From Anaeromassilibacillus sp001305115 (GTDB lineage Bacteria; Bacillota; Clostridia; Oscillospirales; Acutalibacteraceae), in NCBI GenBank assembly GCA_042854365.1, contig AP031437.1, forward strand, positions 2,170,001 through 2,234,000: DNA of 64,000 nt. Direction: 5' to 3'. Made by a program: the position numbers and the translations under genes. Below, one piece after another: positions 1 to 8,028 of the stretch (within the stretch, counting starts at the first letter, position 1; each line of letters opens with the position of its first letter). A model generated the notes under the pieces. That model worked only from the letters and a program-made list of their open reading frames with translations. It had not been told where the DNA came from and did not search any database.

Positions 1-912
1 TTCACGGTCGGTCGCTTCCGCGTGCATCTCGTTCAGGAGGGCGAGCGCTACGGGGCGGGCGGTGGCTTCGTGTACGGCAAGGCCCTGTCGAACGGCAGCT
101 TCGGCATCCCAATCAACGACTGCCAGCTCTACGGCCACGGCCTCCCTCTGGTGGAGTTCTACGACGTGTCGCAGGACCCCGCAAAGTTCCCCGAGGGCCA
201 GTTCGTCACCCGCTACTACATGTCCACCCTGCTCGGCATGGATTCCATCGGCGATAGCATCGGAGAGATGTCGGCACTCGGCCTCGATGGCGGTGTGCCG
301 AATTGGACCATCAGGGGCGATGACTTGCAGGAGGTCTATGCGCACCTCTGCGCCGCACGCGAGCAACTTGAATCTTACACCGAGTGCGGGACTTATAAGG
401 ATTACGGCTTCGGATTCCATGCGAAAGAGGGGTCGATGTCGAGTTACGTCATCGGTGAGCCAGTCGAGGAAGGATGGTGGGTGCTCGTCGGCAACTATGA
501 CCTCACTGACAGTGACTCCGACTACTACATCTCCGATGACCTCCTAAATGAACTGCTCTCCCGTCACGGATACCCCTCGATGGATGCGCTCAAGGAATCC
601 CAAGCCGATATGTGGCGCAACGAGCTTACTGCCATCATCGCCGAGGCGCAGGAAGACAGCCGCTTCGAGGTCCCGTTCCACCTCAGCTCCGATGAATCCA
701 TGCTACGCCACATCGTCAAGCGCATGGGTGTGCCGGAGGAAGCCGCACGCACGGCGGTGGCGAATGCCCGCGCTATGTACGAGAAGGACGCTCCACGCCG
801 AGAACCAGAGAAGGTCGTGACGCTTAAGGGCGAAGTGGATAAGGCCCGCCGCGCCTCCGCGAAGCTGGCGGATAACGGAAACCATTTAAATCGCGGGCAG
901 GACGCCCGCTAG
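1..912 (+). CDS. Unknown LKGE-tail protein, 5' end outside window
   Basis: The frame is open from base 1, so at least 303 residues are present and the N-terminus is missing. A GTG at 22 is the first possible start inside the window, but the preceding codons read as normal protein. I do not recognise the main domain; it is acidic and aromatic-rich, with no membrane segment. The last 32 residues carry the tail shared by twelve proteins here: VTLKGEVDKARRASAKLA starts at base 817 and the protein ends GQDAR. The next gene follows after 16 bases with a strong AAGGAGG site, so this is the visible start of a + strand operon. Function unknown. Confidence 0.85.
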   Translation, partial: FTVGRFRVHLVQEGERYGAGGGFVYGKALSNGSFGIPINDCQLYGHGLPLVEFYDVSQDPAKFPEGQFVTRYYMSTLLGMDSIGDSIGEMSALGLDGGVPNWTIRGDDLQEVYAHLCAAREQLESYTECGTYKDYGFGFHAKEGSMSSYVIGEPVEEGWWVLVGNYDLTDSDSDYYISDDLLNELLSRHGYPSMDALKESQADMWRNELTAIIAEAQEDSRFEVPFHLSSDESMLRHIVKRMGVPEEAARTAVANARAMYEKDAPRREPEKVVTLKGEVDKARRASAKLADNGNHLNRGQDAR

Positions 913-928
913 GAAGGAGGATTGCGAC

Positions 929-1507
929 ATGAAGGGTATGCTCATCCCGACAAACGGAAACCCGGTCGAAATCGACATCGAGGTCGATGAGACGGGTTCC
1001 ACGTTACACGACCTGCAACGCCTCGTCGGCGGGAACATCGAGCCGTTTGATGTCATTTTCGGCGAGGGCATCAGCCTCTACGTCAATGAGGAGGGCCTGT
1101 TCACCTGCCCGCCCAACCGCGCGGTGTACGCGACGAAGGGCATGGAGGAGGCCGGGTACCTCTCCATGATGGATTACAGTTCACCGGTCAAGGAGGGAGA
1201 ACTGTACTCCATCCTCTGCGGCGACCTCGTGGCCGTCGGGTTCGACTTCGAGACCGGAGAGAATCGCGACCTCTCAGCCGATGAGATGTCCCGCGTAGCC
1301 GACTACTTCACCGAGGTCAGCAAACCCGGCAGCGGCATCGAGGAGGTCATCGCAATCCGCATGGGACAGCGCCGTGAGGAAGCCCGCTCGGAGGATGGCC
1401 GCGTCACCCTCAAGGGGGAGGCTCAGGCATCGCGTGCCGCCTCCGAGAAACTGGCCGAGGGACGCGACACCGGCTCACCGGCACGAGAAGACCCCTCCAT
1501 CGTGTAG
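929..1507 (+). CDS. DUF3846-like protein with LKGE tail
   Basis: 192 residues, ATG at 929 eight bases after AAGGAGG. Residues 1-125 follow the DUF3846 pattern seen in many mobile-element proteins: an N-terminal strand, a central VGGNIEPFDVIFGE-like segment, N-R-A-V-Y after an Asn-Glu-Glu-Gly turn, then an I-L-C-G-D-L-V-A-V-G strand. DUF3846 has no known biochemical activity. Residues from about 155 on form a separate tail (VTLKGEAQASRAASEKLA) joined by an acidic linker. It is the second gene of the left operon. Family assignment is from pattern memory and fairly confident; role unknown. Confidence 0.85.
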   Translation: MKGMLIPTNGNPVEIDIEVDETGSTLHDLQRLVGGNIEPFDVIFGEGISLYVNEEGLFTCPPNRAVYATKGMEEAGYLSMMDYSSPVKEGELYSILCGDLVAVGFDFETGENRDLSADEMSRVADYFTEVSKPGSGIEEVIAIRMGQRREEARSEDGRVTLKGEAQASRAASEKLAEGRDTGSPAREDPSIV

Positions 1508-1548
1508 GTATATAGAAGACCATCATGGTAGAAAGGTAGGAAAACACC

Positions 1549-2976
1549 ATGGCATACGACAAGAACATCCCCATCGAGCTGCAACTTCTGCGCCTCGGTT
1601 CGGACATCGACGGCACCACCATCGCGCGTTACTCCATTGAGGGCGATTACTGGCCGCGCTACTGCATCATGGACGCGCTCGATGATGTGGACACCATGGA
1701 CATCTCAGGTGCCATCGAAGAGACCCTTCACTCCATCCTCGACAACGGCGGCACGCAGGATGACGTGCGCCGTATCATGGGTCTCGTCCCCGAATCAGAG
1801 ATTGACCCGGACACCCTCGAATCCGGTGAATACACCTCCATCGACCTTGGGCTGTGCCTCGACGGTGCGCTGCTATCCTTCAATGAGCTTGTGTCGAGCG
1901 AAATCGACCCCCATGACGCACTCAGCGACCAACAAATTGAGAATATCCAGACCGCGTTCAACAATCTGGCATCCGAAAAACACCTTCCCGCATCCAAGCT
2001 GATGTCTCAGCACAGCTTCACTGGATGGCAGGCATATCAGGTGTGCATGGCGTTCGAGTCCGGGCTGGATTCCGACACCATCGACCTCATCGCGAACCCG
2101 GTCCTGAACCATGCCCAGATGCGCGAGCTTCGCCGCATCGCCGTGCATACTGATTTCGCCGACCACGACGCAAGCCCCTATAAAAAGGACGTCTTCAAGA
2201 CGCTCTCGAACGGTGAGTACACCGCCGAGCATCTACATCAGGCCCGTGAGCTTATGAAAACCACCGCCATCCATGACATCGCGTTCCCTCGCAACTGGCT
2301 GAAACTCGACTCACGTCAGATGGAGGTCGTGCGTCACGCCCTCAAGTCCGATGTCCCCATGGACGCCTTGGAGGAATACGCGGACGGCACTTACACCGCC
2401 GACCACATGAACGTTATCACCATGGCGCTCACCGAGGGCATGGAAAAGCCGGGAATCGAGCGCCTGCTGAACCCCGACCTCTCCATGGAGCAGGTCTGGG
2501 GCTTCTATTCGGCCATCTCGGGTGGTCGCTTCACGAGCGAGCAGCTTGACGTGCTGTGCGACCCGACCAAGCCCGCCGAAGTCATGAACGCCATGCGCAC
2601 CGGCATGACCTATGGACTGGATACCCAGACGGTGACGCGCTTCGCCGACGGCACCTTCAAACCCGGCCAGATGGAGTCCATCTACCTCGCCGCAGCCGAC
2701 AAGGGGTGGGTCACGAATGAGATTCTTGATGTCATCGCTGACCCGCGTTATAGCGCGAACCAGATTGGCGCTCTTCATATCAGCGCCACTCAGGGCGCGA
2801 CTCTCGACGAAATCAAGCGCGAGAAGGAGGTCATGGGCATGTCCATGAACCTCAAGGACGATGCCGCGAAGTCCGGTTCCGTCCACGAGGCAGCCAAGGA
2901 ATCCCGCGAGGCATCCACCCAGCTCGGCTCTGAGAGCCATGGCGATAAGGCCGTCGAGCGCGAGGAGTTGGAGTAG
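1549..2976 (+). CDS. Helical-repeat protein with divergent LKGE tail
   Basis: 475 residues, ATG at 1549 after GAAAGGTAGG. From about residue 150 to 430 it is built of roughly 35-residue alpha-helical repeats with a recurring pattern: Q-M-x-x-[IV]-x-x-A, then G-[LVM]-[DE], then an aromatic-ALA/ADG turn (examples around EEYADGTYTADHMN and TRFADGTFKPGQME). Repeats of this kind occur in conjugative-element proteins of gut Firmicutes and Actinobacteria and suggest a protein-binding scaffold. The C-terminus has a stretched form of the tail, MNLKDD, then ESREASTQL about ten residues later than usual. It ends just before a 72-bp structured element. Function unknown. Confidence 0.85.
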   Translation: MAYDKNIPIELQLLRLGSDIDGTTIARYSIEGDYWPRYCIMDALDDVDTMDISGAIEETLHSILDNGGTQDDVRRIMGLVPESEIDPDTLESGEYTSIDLGLCLDGALLSFNELVSSEIDPHDALSDQQIENIQTAFNNLASEKHLPASKLMSQHSFTGWQAYQVCMAFESGLDSDTIDLIANPVLNHAQMRELRRIAVHTDFADHDASPYKKDVFKTLSNGEYTAEHLHQARELMKTTAIHDIAFPRNWLKLDSRQMEVVRHALKSDVPMDALEEYADGTYTADHMNVITMALTEGMEKPGIERLLNPDLSMEQVWGFYSAISGGRFTSEQLDVLCDPTKPAEVMNAMRTGMTYGLDTQTVTRFADGTFKPGQMESIYLAAADKGWVTNEILDVIADPRYSANQIGALHISATQGATLDEIKREKEVMGMSMNLKDDAAKSGSVHEAAKESREASTQLGSESHGDKAVEREELE

Positions 2977-2984
2977 AGAATAAG

Positions 2985-3056
2985 CGGTTTTCCACGCTTT
3001 CAATGGCCGGAGGGTTCTCAACCCGACCCGAAGGCTGTTGGAAGGGTGGGAAACCG
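2985..3056 (+). repeat. 72-bp cloverleaf-like element, copy 1
   Basis: A long imperfect hairpin: the outer arms CGGTTTTCCACGCTTTCAA and TTGGAAGGGTGGGAAACCG pair with a few mismatches and enclose a smaller GGGTT/AACCC arm. A nearly identical copy (about 3 differences in 72) lies at 57332-57403 in the same orientation, again 50-55 bases before the start of a + strand gene. It is intergenic here, between the stop at 2976 and the ATG at 3107. It may be a transcribed leader structure or a protein-binding site. Confidence 0.8.
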
Positions 3057-3106
3057 CCCCAACTATACATATTGGAAACTATCAGACCACAAGGAAAGGA
3101 GGCCAT

Positions 3107-4027
3107 ATGCCAGATGAGATGAACAAGAGGGAGGTCATCCTGACCATCCGCGAGTACGAGAACTCGGTGGCGATGCCCGAGGGCGAGCGCGTCACCTACC
3201 TCGACCTGCGCGGTGGGGTGCATCTGAAAGACGGCGATGATAAGGCATCGGATTACACGGAGCATGCCGCGAAGTGCGCGGAGTACCTTCGCTTCGGCGA
3301 TGAGGTCGATGCCGTCACTTGCGGGGAGTATCCCCGTTCCAGCGCGGTCAAGTTCTGCGATACGCCGGAGCTGTTCGTGCAGGCCGGGTTCCGCCCGCTG
3401 CCGATGCTCTACACCCAACGTCACCTGCGCGATGCCATCCGACCGAAGAGCAGCTACGACCCCCACCGCCATGGACTCACCGTTGAGCAGATGAAGCGCC
3501 TGCCCGAGCTAGTGGAGCATCCCGTGATGCTCTGCGACAGCCCCGCGCGTGAGGACACCATGCTCGTTGTGCTGCGCGATGTGGATTGCGATGACCTGCC
3601 CCTTATCATGGCGGTGCGTCCCGACGGGCGCGGTTACTACGAGGCGGGCGAGATTGAGACCAATTTCATCTTGGCCGTCTACGGCAGAACGAACTTCCCC
3701 CGCTACTTCGACAACCTCATCACGCCCGATAGGGTCGTCTATTATGACGAAGAAAGAGGCCGGGAACTCAATGCACTTGCGAAGCTACACTTGCTTCGGA
3801 GCCACATCGTCGAACCCGACCTCAATAGGACTATTATACGCCGACCGCAGTGCATAGTCAAGAGCGAAACCGCAGGTCAAGAGGGTTATCGGTTGGAATC
3901 GAAGGCCAAGGAGGCCCGTGATTCGAGTGCGAAGTTGGCTTCGGAACACGATAGTCAAATGTCAAGGGATTCCGCCATTGAGGAAGTAACGGAAAAGGAG
4001 GAGACGCATGAAACTGGTAATCGCTGA
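3107..4027 (+). CDS. MuF-C-like polyvalent protein with LKGE tail
   Basis: 306 residues. ATG at 3107 is chosen because AAAGGAGG lies five bases upstream; longer in-frame starts would run into the 72-bp element. Residues 130-270 show the order of motifs I associate with the MuF C-terminal domain of polyvalent proteins: a Leu-Pro-Glu-Leu segment, H-P-V-M-L-C-D-S-P, a strand with V-A/M-A-V-R-P-D-G-R-G, N-F-I-L-A-V-Y-G, V-V-Y-Y-D-E, and a final N-R-T-I-I-R-R. Such domains sit in proteins carried into recipients by phages and conjugative elements. The tail near residue 265 is degenerate (YRLESKAKEARDSSAKLA). The 3' end overlaps topB by 20 bases. Domain call moderate; activity unknown. Confidence 0.75.
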   Translation: MPDEMNKREVILTIREYENSVAMPEGERVTYLDLRGGVHLKDGDDKASDYTEHAAKCAEYLRFGDEVDAVTCGEYPRSSAVKFCDTPELFVQAGFRPLPMLYTQRHLRDAIRPKSSYDPHRHGLTVEQMKRLPELVEHPVMLCDSPAREDTMLVVLRDVDCDDLPLIMAVRPDGRGYYEAGEIETNFILAVYGRTNFPRYFDNLITPDRVVYYDEERGRELNALAKLHLLRSHIVEPDLNRTIIRRPQCIVKSETAGQEGYRLESKAKEARDSSAKLASEHDSQMSRDSAIEEVTEKEETHETGNR

Positions 4028-6197
4028 GAAACCGATGCTCGCACGCGACATCGCACGCGCCATCTGCGGTAAGCAGGTGTCCGAGACTGCGCGGCTGCCC
4101 ATCTCGGGCAACGGGTACACGGTCATCGCCTGCGCCGGTCACCTGCTCGAACTGGTGGAGCCGGATGCGGTGAACCCCGCATGGGGCAAACCATGGTCGT
4201 TGGACGTGCTGCCCATCCAAATCGACGATTGGGCGAAGGAGCCGACCGAGGACAAGAAAGACTTGGTGGAGCGCATCGACTCGCTTTTGCCGGAGGCCGA
4301 GTGCGTCATCAACGCCGGTGACCCCGACGATGAAGGCCAGCTCATCGTTGATGAGGTGCTGGACTACCTCGGCTACGAGGGCGAGGTGCTGCGCGTCTAC
4401 GTCAACGACAACATCGAGAAGAACATCGTCAAGGCGTTTGAGCGTCTGGTACCCAACGAGCAGTGCCGCCCTGCCGGTGACGCGGCATACGCCCGCCAGA
4501 TGGCGGACAAGTGCTTCGGCGTGAACGAGACCCGCCTTGCCACCAAGCGGCTCGGGGGCCTGTTCTCCGTCGGTCGCGTGCAGACCCCGACCCTTGGATT
4601 GGTGGTCAACCGCGATGAGGCGATAGAGAACCACGTCACCCGGAAGTATTACGAGCTGACCGCCACCGGCGGCTGTGCAGACGCGTCGGGAGCACCGGTG
4701 TTCAAGTTCAAGCCGGACAAGGACATGTTGGCCGGTGAAAAGCACGTCTTCGACCGCGATGTCCTCGATGTCATCAAGGCGAAGCTGGACGGCTCGGGTA
4801 TGTCCTTCTCCACGGTCATCTCGAAGAAGGTCGAGAACCCTCCCCTGCCCTACAACCTGACGGTGCTGCTCTCCGACATGTCCCGCCGCTACGGCTTCTC
4901 CGCATCGAAGACCCAGCAAATCACGCAGGATTTGCGTGATAAGTACAAGGCGATAACCTATAACCGCTCGGACTCCCAGTACCTCAAGGAGGAGCATTTC
5001 GCGCAGGCACCGGTGGTGCTTGCGCAGGCCATGGAGAACGTCGGGGCAATATGGCCGCTCGACTACTCCATCCACTCCAAGGCGTTCAACGAGAAGAACG
5101 TCACTGCGCACCACGGCATCATCCCGCAGGAGGTCAGCGCCCCCGTAGCCGACATGACCGGGGATGAGGCCAAGGTCTACACGGCCATCGTCGAGCGCTA
5201 TGCCATGCAGTTCCTCCCACCCGCCACCTACGATGTGAGCACCAGCGCCTTCGCGGTCGATGGCGGGGAGTTCCAAGCCGTTGCGCGGCGCGTGCGCGAG
5301 GCCGGTTTCAAGGCCGTGTTCGGCAACGTCTCCGATGAGGACGGCGATGACGCGGCATCCGGCAACCCTTGGATTGACGAAGGCGACCATCGCCTTGAGC
5401 GCATCGAGTGCGCCGTCACCGAGAAGGAGACCGCCCCGCCCAAGCCCTACACGGAAGGCACGCTCATCGCCGACATGGCCTCCATCGCCAAGTACGTCAC
5501 CGACCCAGAGGTCAAGGCCATCCTCAAGCAGAAGGACGACGGAAAGAAGGGCGAGCACGGCGGCATCGGAACCACGGCCACCCGCGCCTCCATCATCGAG
5601 AAGTTGAAGGAACGCGGGTACCTTGAGGACGTGAAGGGCAAGATTCGCTCCACCGAGAAGGCCCGCGCCTTCTACCATCTCCTCCCGCCCGAGATTCGCG
5701 GTGCGGACGTGACCGCCCGCTGGTGGCTCATCCAGCAGGACATCGCCGAGGGCAACGCGGATGTGAACGCCCTGCAACAGAGCGTCATCGAGGTCTTCAA
5801 CGGGCATCGGGAAACGGCATATGTCGGCGCGAGCATCGCGCCCAAGGCCACAGTCGTGGGCAAGTGCCCTCTCTGCGGCGCGGACGTGGTGCAGCGCAAG
5901 TCGAAGTCCGGCAAGCCCTTCTACACCTGCTCCTCGAACAAGAGCGAGAAGCAGGAGGACGGGACTTGGAAGCAAATCGCGGGCTGCGGTTTCAAGCTGC
6001 TGGGCTGGTGCGGCAAGACATTCACGCCGAAGCAGGTCGCATCCCTGCTCGAAGGCAAGGCGGTACCCCTCAAGGGCTGCAAGTCCAAGACCACGGGCAA
6101 GACCTTCGACTGCAAGGCGAAGCTCAAGAAGGATGGTACGATAGAGCCGATGTTCGATAGCAAGCCCAAGGGCAAGTACAACAAAGCAAGGAGATAG
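4008..6197 (+). CDS. topB: Type IA DNA topoisomerase III
   Basis: 729 residues. It relaxes and decatenates DNA by cutting one strand and passing another. Visible features: TOPRIM domain starting at residue 2 with conserved Glu7 (IAEKPMLARDIA) and the acidic cluster GDPDDEG (D105, D107, E109); the active-site tyrosine is Y318 in ITYNRSDSQYL. Two C-terminal Cys clusters (CPLCG ... CSS, then CGF/WCGK and CKSK/DCK) look like topoisomerase zinc modules. The start follows AAAAGGAGGAG and overlaps the upstream gene. Topoisomerase III genes are common on Gram-positive conjugative plasmids and elements, where they help resolve replication and transfer intermediates. It lacks the LKGE tail. Confidence 0.97.
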   Translation: MKLVIAEKPMLARDIARAICGKQVSETARLPISGNGYTVIACAGHLLELVEPDAVNPAWGKPWSLDVLPIQIDDWAKEPTEDKKDLVERIDSLLPEAECVINAGDPDDEGQLIVDEVLDYLGYEGEVLRVYVNDNIEKNIVKAFERLVPNEQCRPAGDAAYARQMADKCFGVNETRLATKRLGGLFSVGRVQTPTLGLVVNRDEAIENHVTRKYYELTATGGCADASGAPVFKFKPDKDMLAGEKHVFDRDVLDVIKAKLDGSGMSFSTVISKKVENPPLPYNLTVLLSDMSRRYGFSASKTQQITQDLRDKYKAITYNRSDSQYLKEEHFAQAPVVLAQAMENVGAIWPLDYSIHSKAFNEKNVTAHHGIIPQEVSAPVADMTGDEAKVYTAIVERYAMQFLPPATYDVSTSAFAVDGGEFQAVARRVREAGFKAVFGNVSDEDGDDAASGNPWIDEGDHRLERIECAVTEKETAPPKPYTEGTLIADMASIAKYVTDPEVKAILKQKDDGKKGEHGGIGTTATRASIIEKLKERGYLEDVKGKIRSTEKARAFYHLLPPEIRGADVTARWWLIQQDIAEGNADVNALQQSVIEVFNGHRETAYVGASIAPKATVVGKCPLCGADVVQRKSKSGKPFYTCSSNKSEKQEDGTWKQIAGCGFKLLGWCGKTFTPKQVASLLEGKAVPLKGCKSKTTGKTFDCKAKLKKDGTIEPMFDSKPKGKYNKARR

Positions 6198-6200
6198 CAC

Positions 6201-7223
6201 ATGGACATGGTGAATGACGGCAAGGACATTCGCCTCGACACGCCGCAGGCGGTCAAGGAGGCACTGGCTTCTGGCAAGGACCTCTACAACCCTCAGACCG
6301 GCGAGTTCTGGTGGAAATATAACGACACGGGAAGCATCGCCAATACATACGTCCACCTCGACGACCCGAACCTGTTGGCGGTCATCGACAATCCCGACTT
6401 CGACCTGTTCGAGGACATCGTGGGCGGGTTGAGCTACACGGGTTACATCACCGACAGCATCGAGACCATCATCGAGCACGGCGAGGAGAATGCTCCGCTA
6501 ATCGACCCGCGCGATGAGATGTTCGCTCAAATCGCCTCCGAGGACGGCTGGGTCATCGCATCGCCCGAGAACGTGAGAGCCGCCGTGCAATCGCACATGA
6601 CTGAACATGGGGGCGAGGCCCCCGGAAAGGAGAACGACATGGACAAGGCCGCAGAAATCGCCGCTTGGAAGGAGAAGCACGTCCCCATCGACCGCAACGG
6701 CGATGACGCGCTCGTGATGCACAAGATGGCCGACGGCAGCCGCGAGTTCATCGTCGCCCACGGCTACGATGAGGAGACCGGGCACTGGGGTCACGGCACC
6801 TACTACGATTCCCTCGCCAGCGCGGCGGCGGACCTTGAGGGTCGCGCCATCTCCGCCCCCGGTATGGAGGTCATCTGCCCCGACTTCTGGTACCGCGATG
6901 ACATTGAATTTGCCCTTGAGGAAGCCGGTCTCGAAGTGAACGATGAGAACGTGGACGCTGCACTCGAAGCCCTCGACCTCGACGGCGAACCGATTCTCAG
7001 CAATTTCCATGACCGCCTCGCCGAGACGGGCAACGAGATGATTGCAGATGCGGTGAACAACATCGGGCCGAACGGTGGCGGCGGCGGTGCCCCCGAGGCT
7101 TTCGTCGATAGGGGCATCTCCCTGAAAACCGAGGCCGAGTCCATGCGCAGGGCATCTCAGGCGCTCTCCGCCGACGGGTCGGTCGATGAGCGCGAGCCTT
7201 CCTTCACCCCCTACCTCTCTTAG
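6201..7223 (+). CDS. Unknown two-part protein with LKGE tail and internal start
   Basis: 340 residues, ATG at 6201 after AAGGAGATAGCAC, three bases past the topB stop. There are two segments: residues 1-140 (aromatic and acidic, beginning like a short standalone protein) and residues 147-340. At the join, bases 6626-6641 hold a perfect AAAGGAG site, six bases of spacing and an in-frame ATG (6639), just as at a normal gene start in this operon. The gene may therefore make a second, shorter product of 194 residues, or it is a fusion of two former genes. A Gly-rich linker leads to the tail ISLKTEAESMRRASQALS. No family recognised. Confidence 0.8.
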   Translation: MDMVNDGKDIRLDTPQAVKEALASGKDLYNPQTGEFWWKYNDTGSIANTYVHLDDPNLLAVIDNPDFDLFEDIVGGLSYTGYITDSIETIIEHGEENAPLIDPRDEMFAQIASEDGWVIASPENVRAAVQSHMTEHGGEAPGKENDMDKAAEIAAWKEKHVPIDRNGDDALVMHKMADGSREFIVAHGYDEETGHWGHGTYYDSLASAAADLEGRAISAPGMEVICPDFWYRDDIEFALEEAGLEVNDENVDAALEALDLDGEPILSNFHDRLAETGNEMIADAVNNIGPNGGGGGAPEAFVDRGISLKTEAESMRRASQALSADGSVDEREPSFTPYLS

Positions 7224-7232
7224 GAGTCTCCG

Positions 7233-8009
7233 ATGATGGATGCGAACTCGGGGTACATCGGTCACTCGATGTCACGACGCGCTGCCGAGGCTTACGAGGA
7301 CGGCGAGATGCCCAAGAGCAAATGGACGAAGAAGGCCATGGTCGCGGCCATCCAATCCTATTGCGATGAGTTCGACATGCTCTTCGACCCCGATGTGCTC
7401 AAGGGCATGCGCAAGGATGAGGTGTTCGAGCGGTTCTTCCACGAATCGTCGTGGCACCACACCTCCAAGTTCTTCAACGAGACGGATTTCTACAAGCTCG
7501 ATGAGGATGCGGTCTGCGAGTCGTTCCGACCGATGACCGATGCCGAGGTCGCAGAGCGCGATGCGGTGCGCAGACAGGCCATCGAGGAGGAGCAGGCAGA
7601 GCGCGAGGCCATGCGGGCTGCGGAGATTGAGCAGTTGGACCGTCATCGTGCATACCGAGAAGAGCATGGATTCGCTCCCGACACGGTGGCCGCGTTCGCC
7701 CATGAGCACCCCGAGTGCTGCCATGAGCGCGTGAGCCGCAAGGGCAACCGCGTCCTCTCCTACATCGACTACCTCGGGCATGAGCAGGTGTGCCCCATTG
7801 AGCGCATCCGTGATACGCATCTGTACGGCTTCGATGCGACCGAACCGGGCAGCTTCGACAGGGCAATCGAGTGTTACCAGTTACACAACGCGCGGAATGC
7901 CGGTAACGACCCTATCACCGTCAAGGGAGAAGCCACAGCCATGAAAGCCGCGTCAGCCGAAATGGCGGATGGCGCGGGAAAACATGACATCGGGCAGGAT
8001 GCCCGGTAA
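7233..8009 (+). CDS. Unknown mobile-element protein with LKGE tail
   Basis: 258 residues, ATG at 7233 after TTAGGAG. The N-terminus (GYIGHSMSRRAAEAYEDGEM, then P-x-S-K-W-T-K-K) matches a motif I have seen at the start of uncharacterised proteins of gut conjugative elements. The middle is a charged helix (residues 105-140, E/R/A-rich), then a His/Cys-containing segment with H-E-H-P-E-C-C-H. The tail is ITVKGEATAMKAASAEMA and the protein ends GQDAR, identical to the first protein of the window. Function unknown. Confidence 0.83.
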   Translation: MMDANSGYIGHSMSRRAAEAYEDGEMPKSKWTKKAMVAAIQSYCDEFDMLFDPDVLKGMRKDEVFERFFHESSWHHTSKFFNETDFYKLDEDAVCESFRPMTDAEVAERDAVRRQAIEEEQAEREAMRAAEIEQLDRHRAYREEHGFAPDTVAAFAHEHPECCHERVSRKGNRVLSYIDYLGHEQVCPIERIRDTHLYGFDATEPGSFDRAIECYQLHNARNAGNDPITVKGEATAMKAASAEMADGAGKHDIGQDAR

Positions 8010-8028
8010 GGAAAGGACGTGATGCGAC

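Noticed and set aside
3858..6479. 873-codon minus-strand frame opposite topoisomerase III
   Set aside because: Same GC-shadow effect; the topoisomerase motifs on the + strand are unmistakable.
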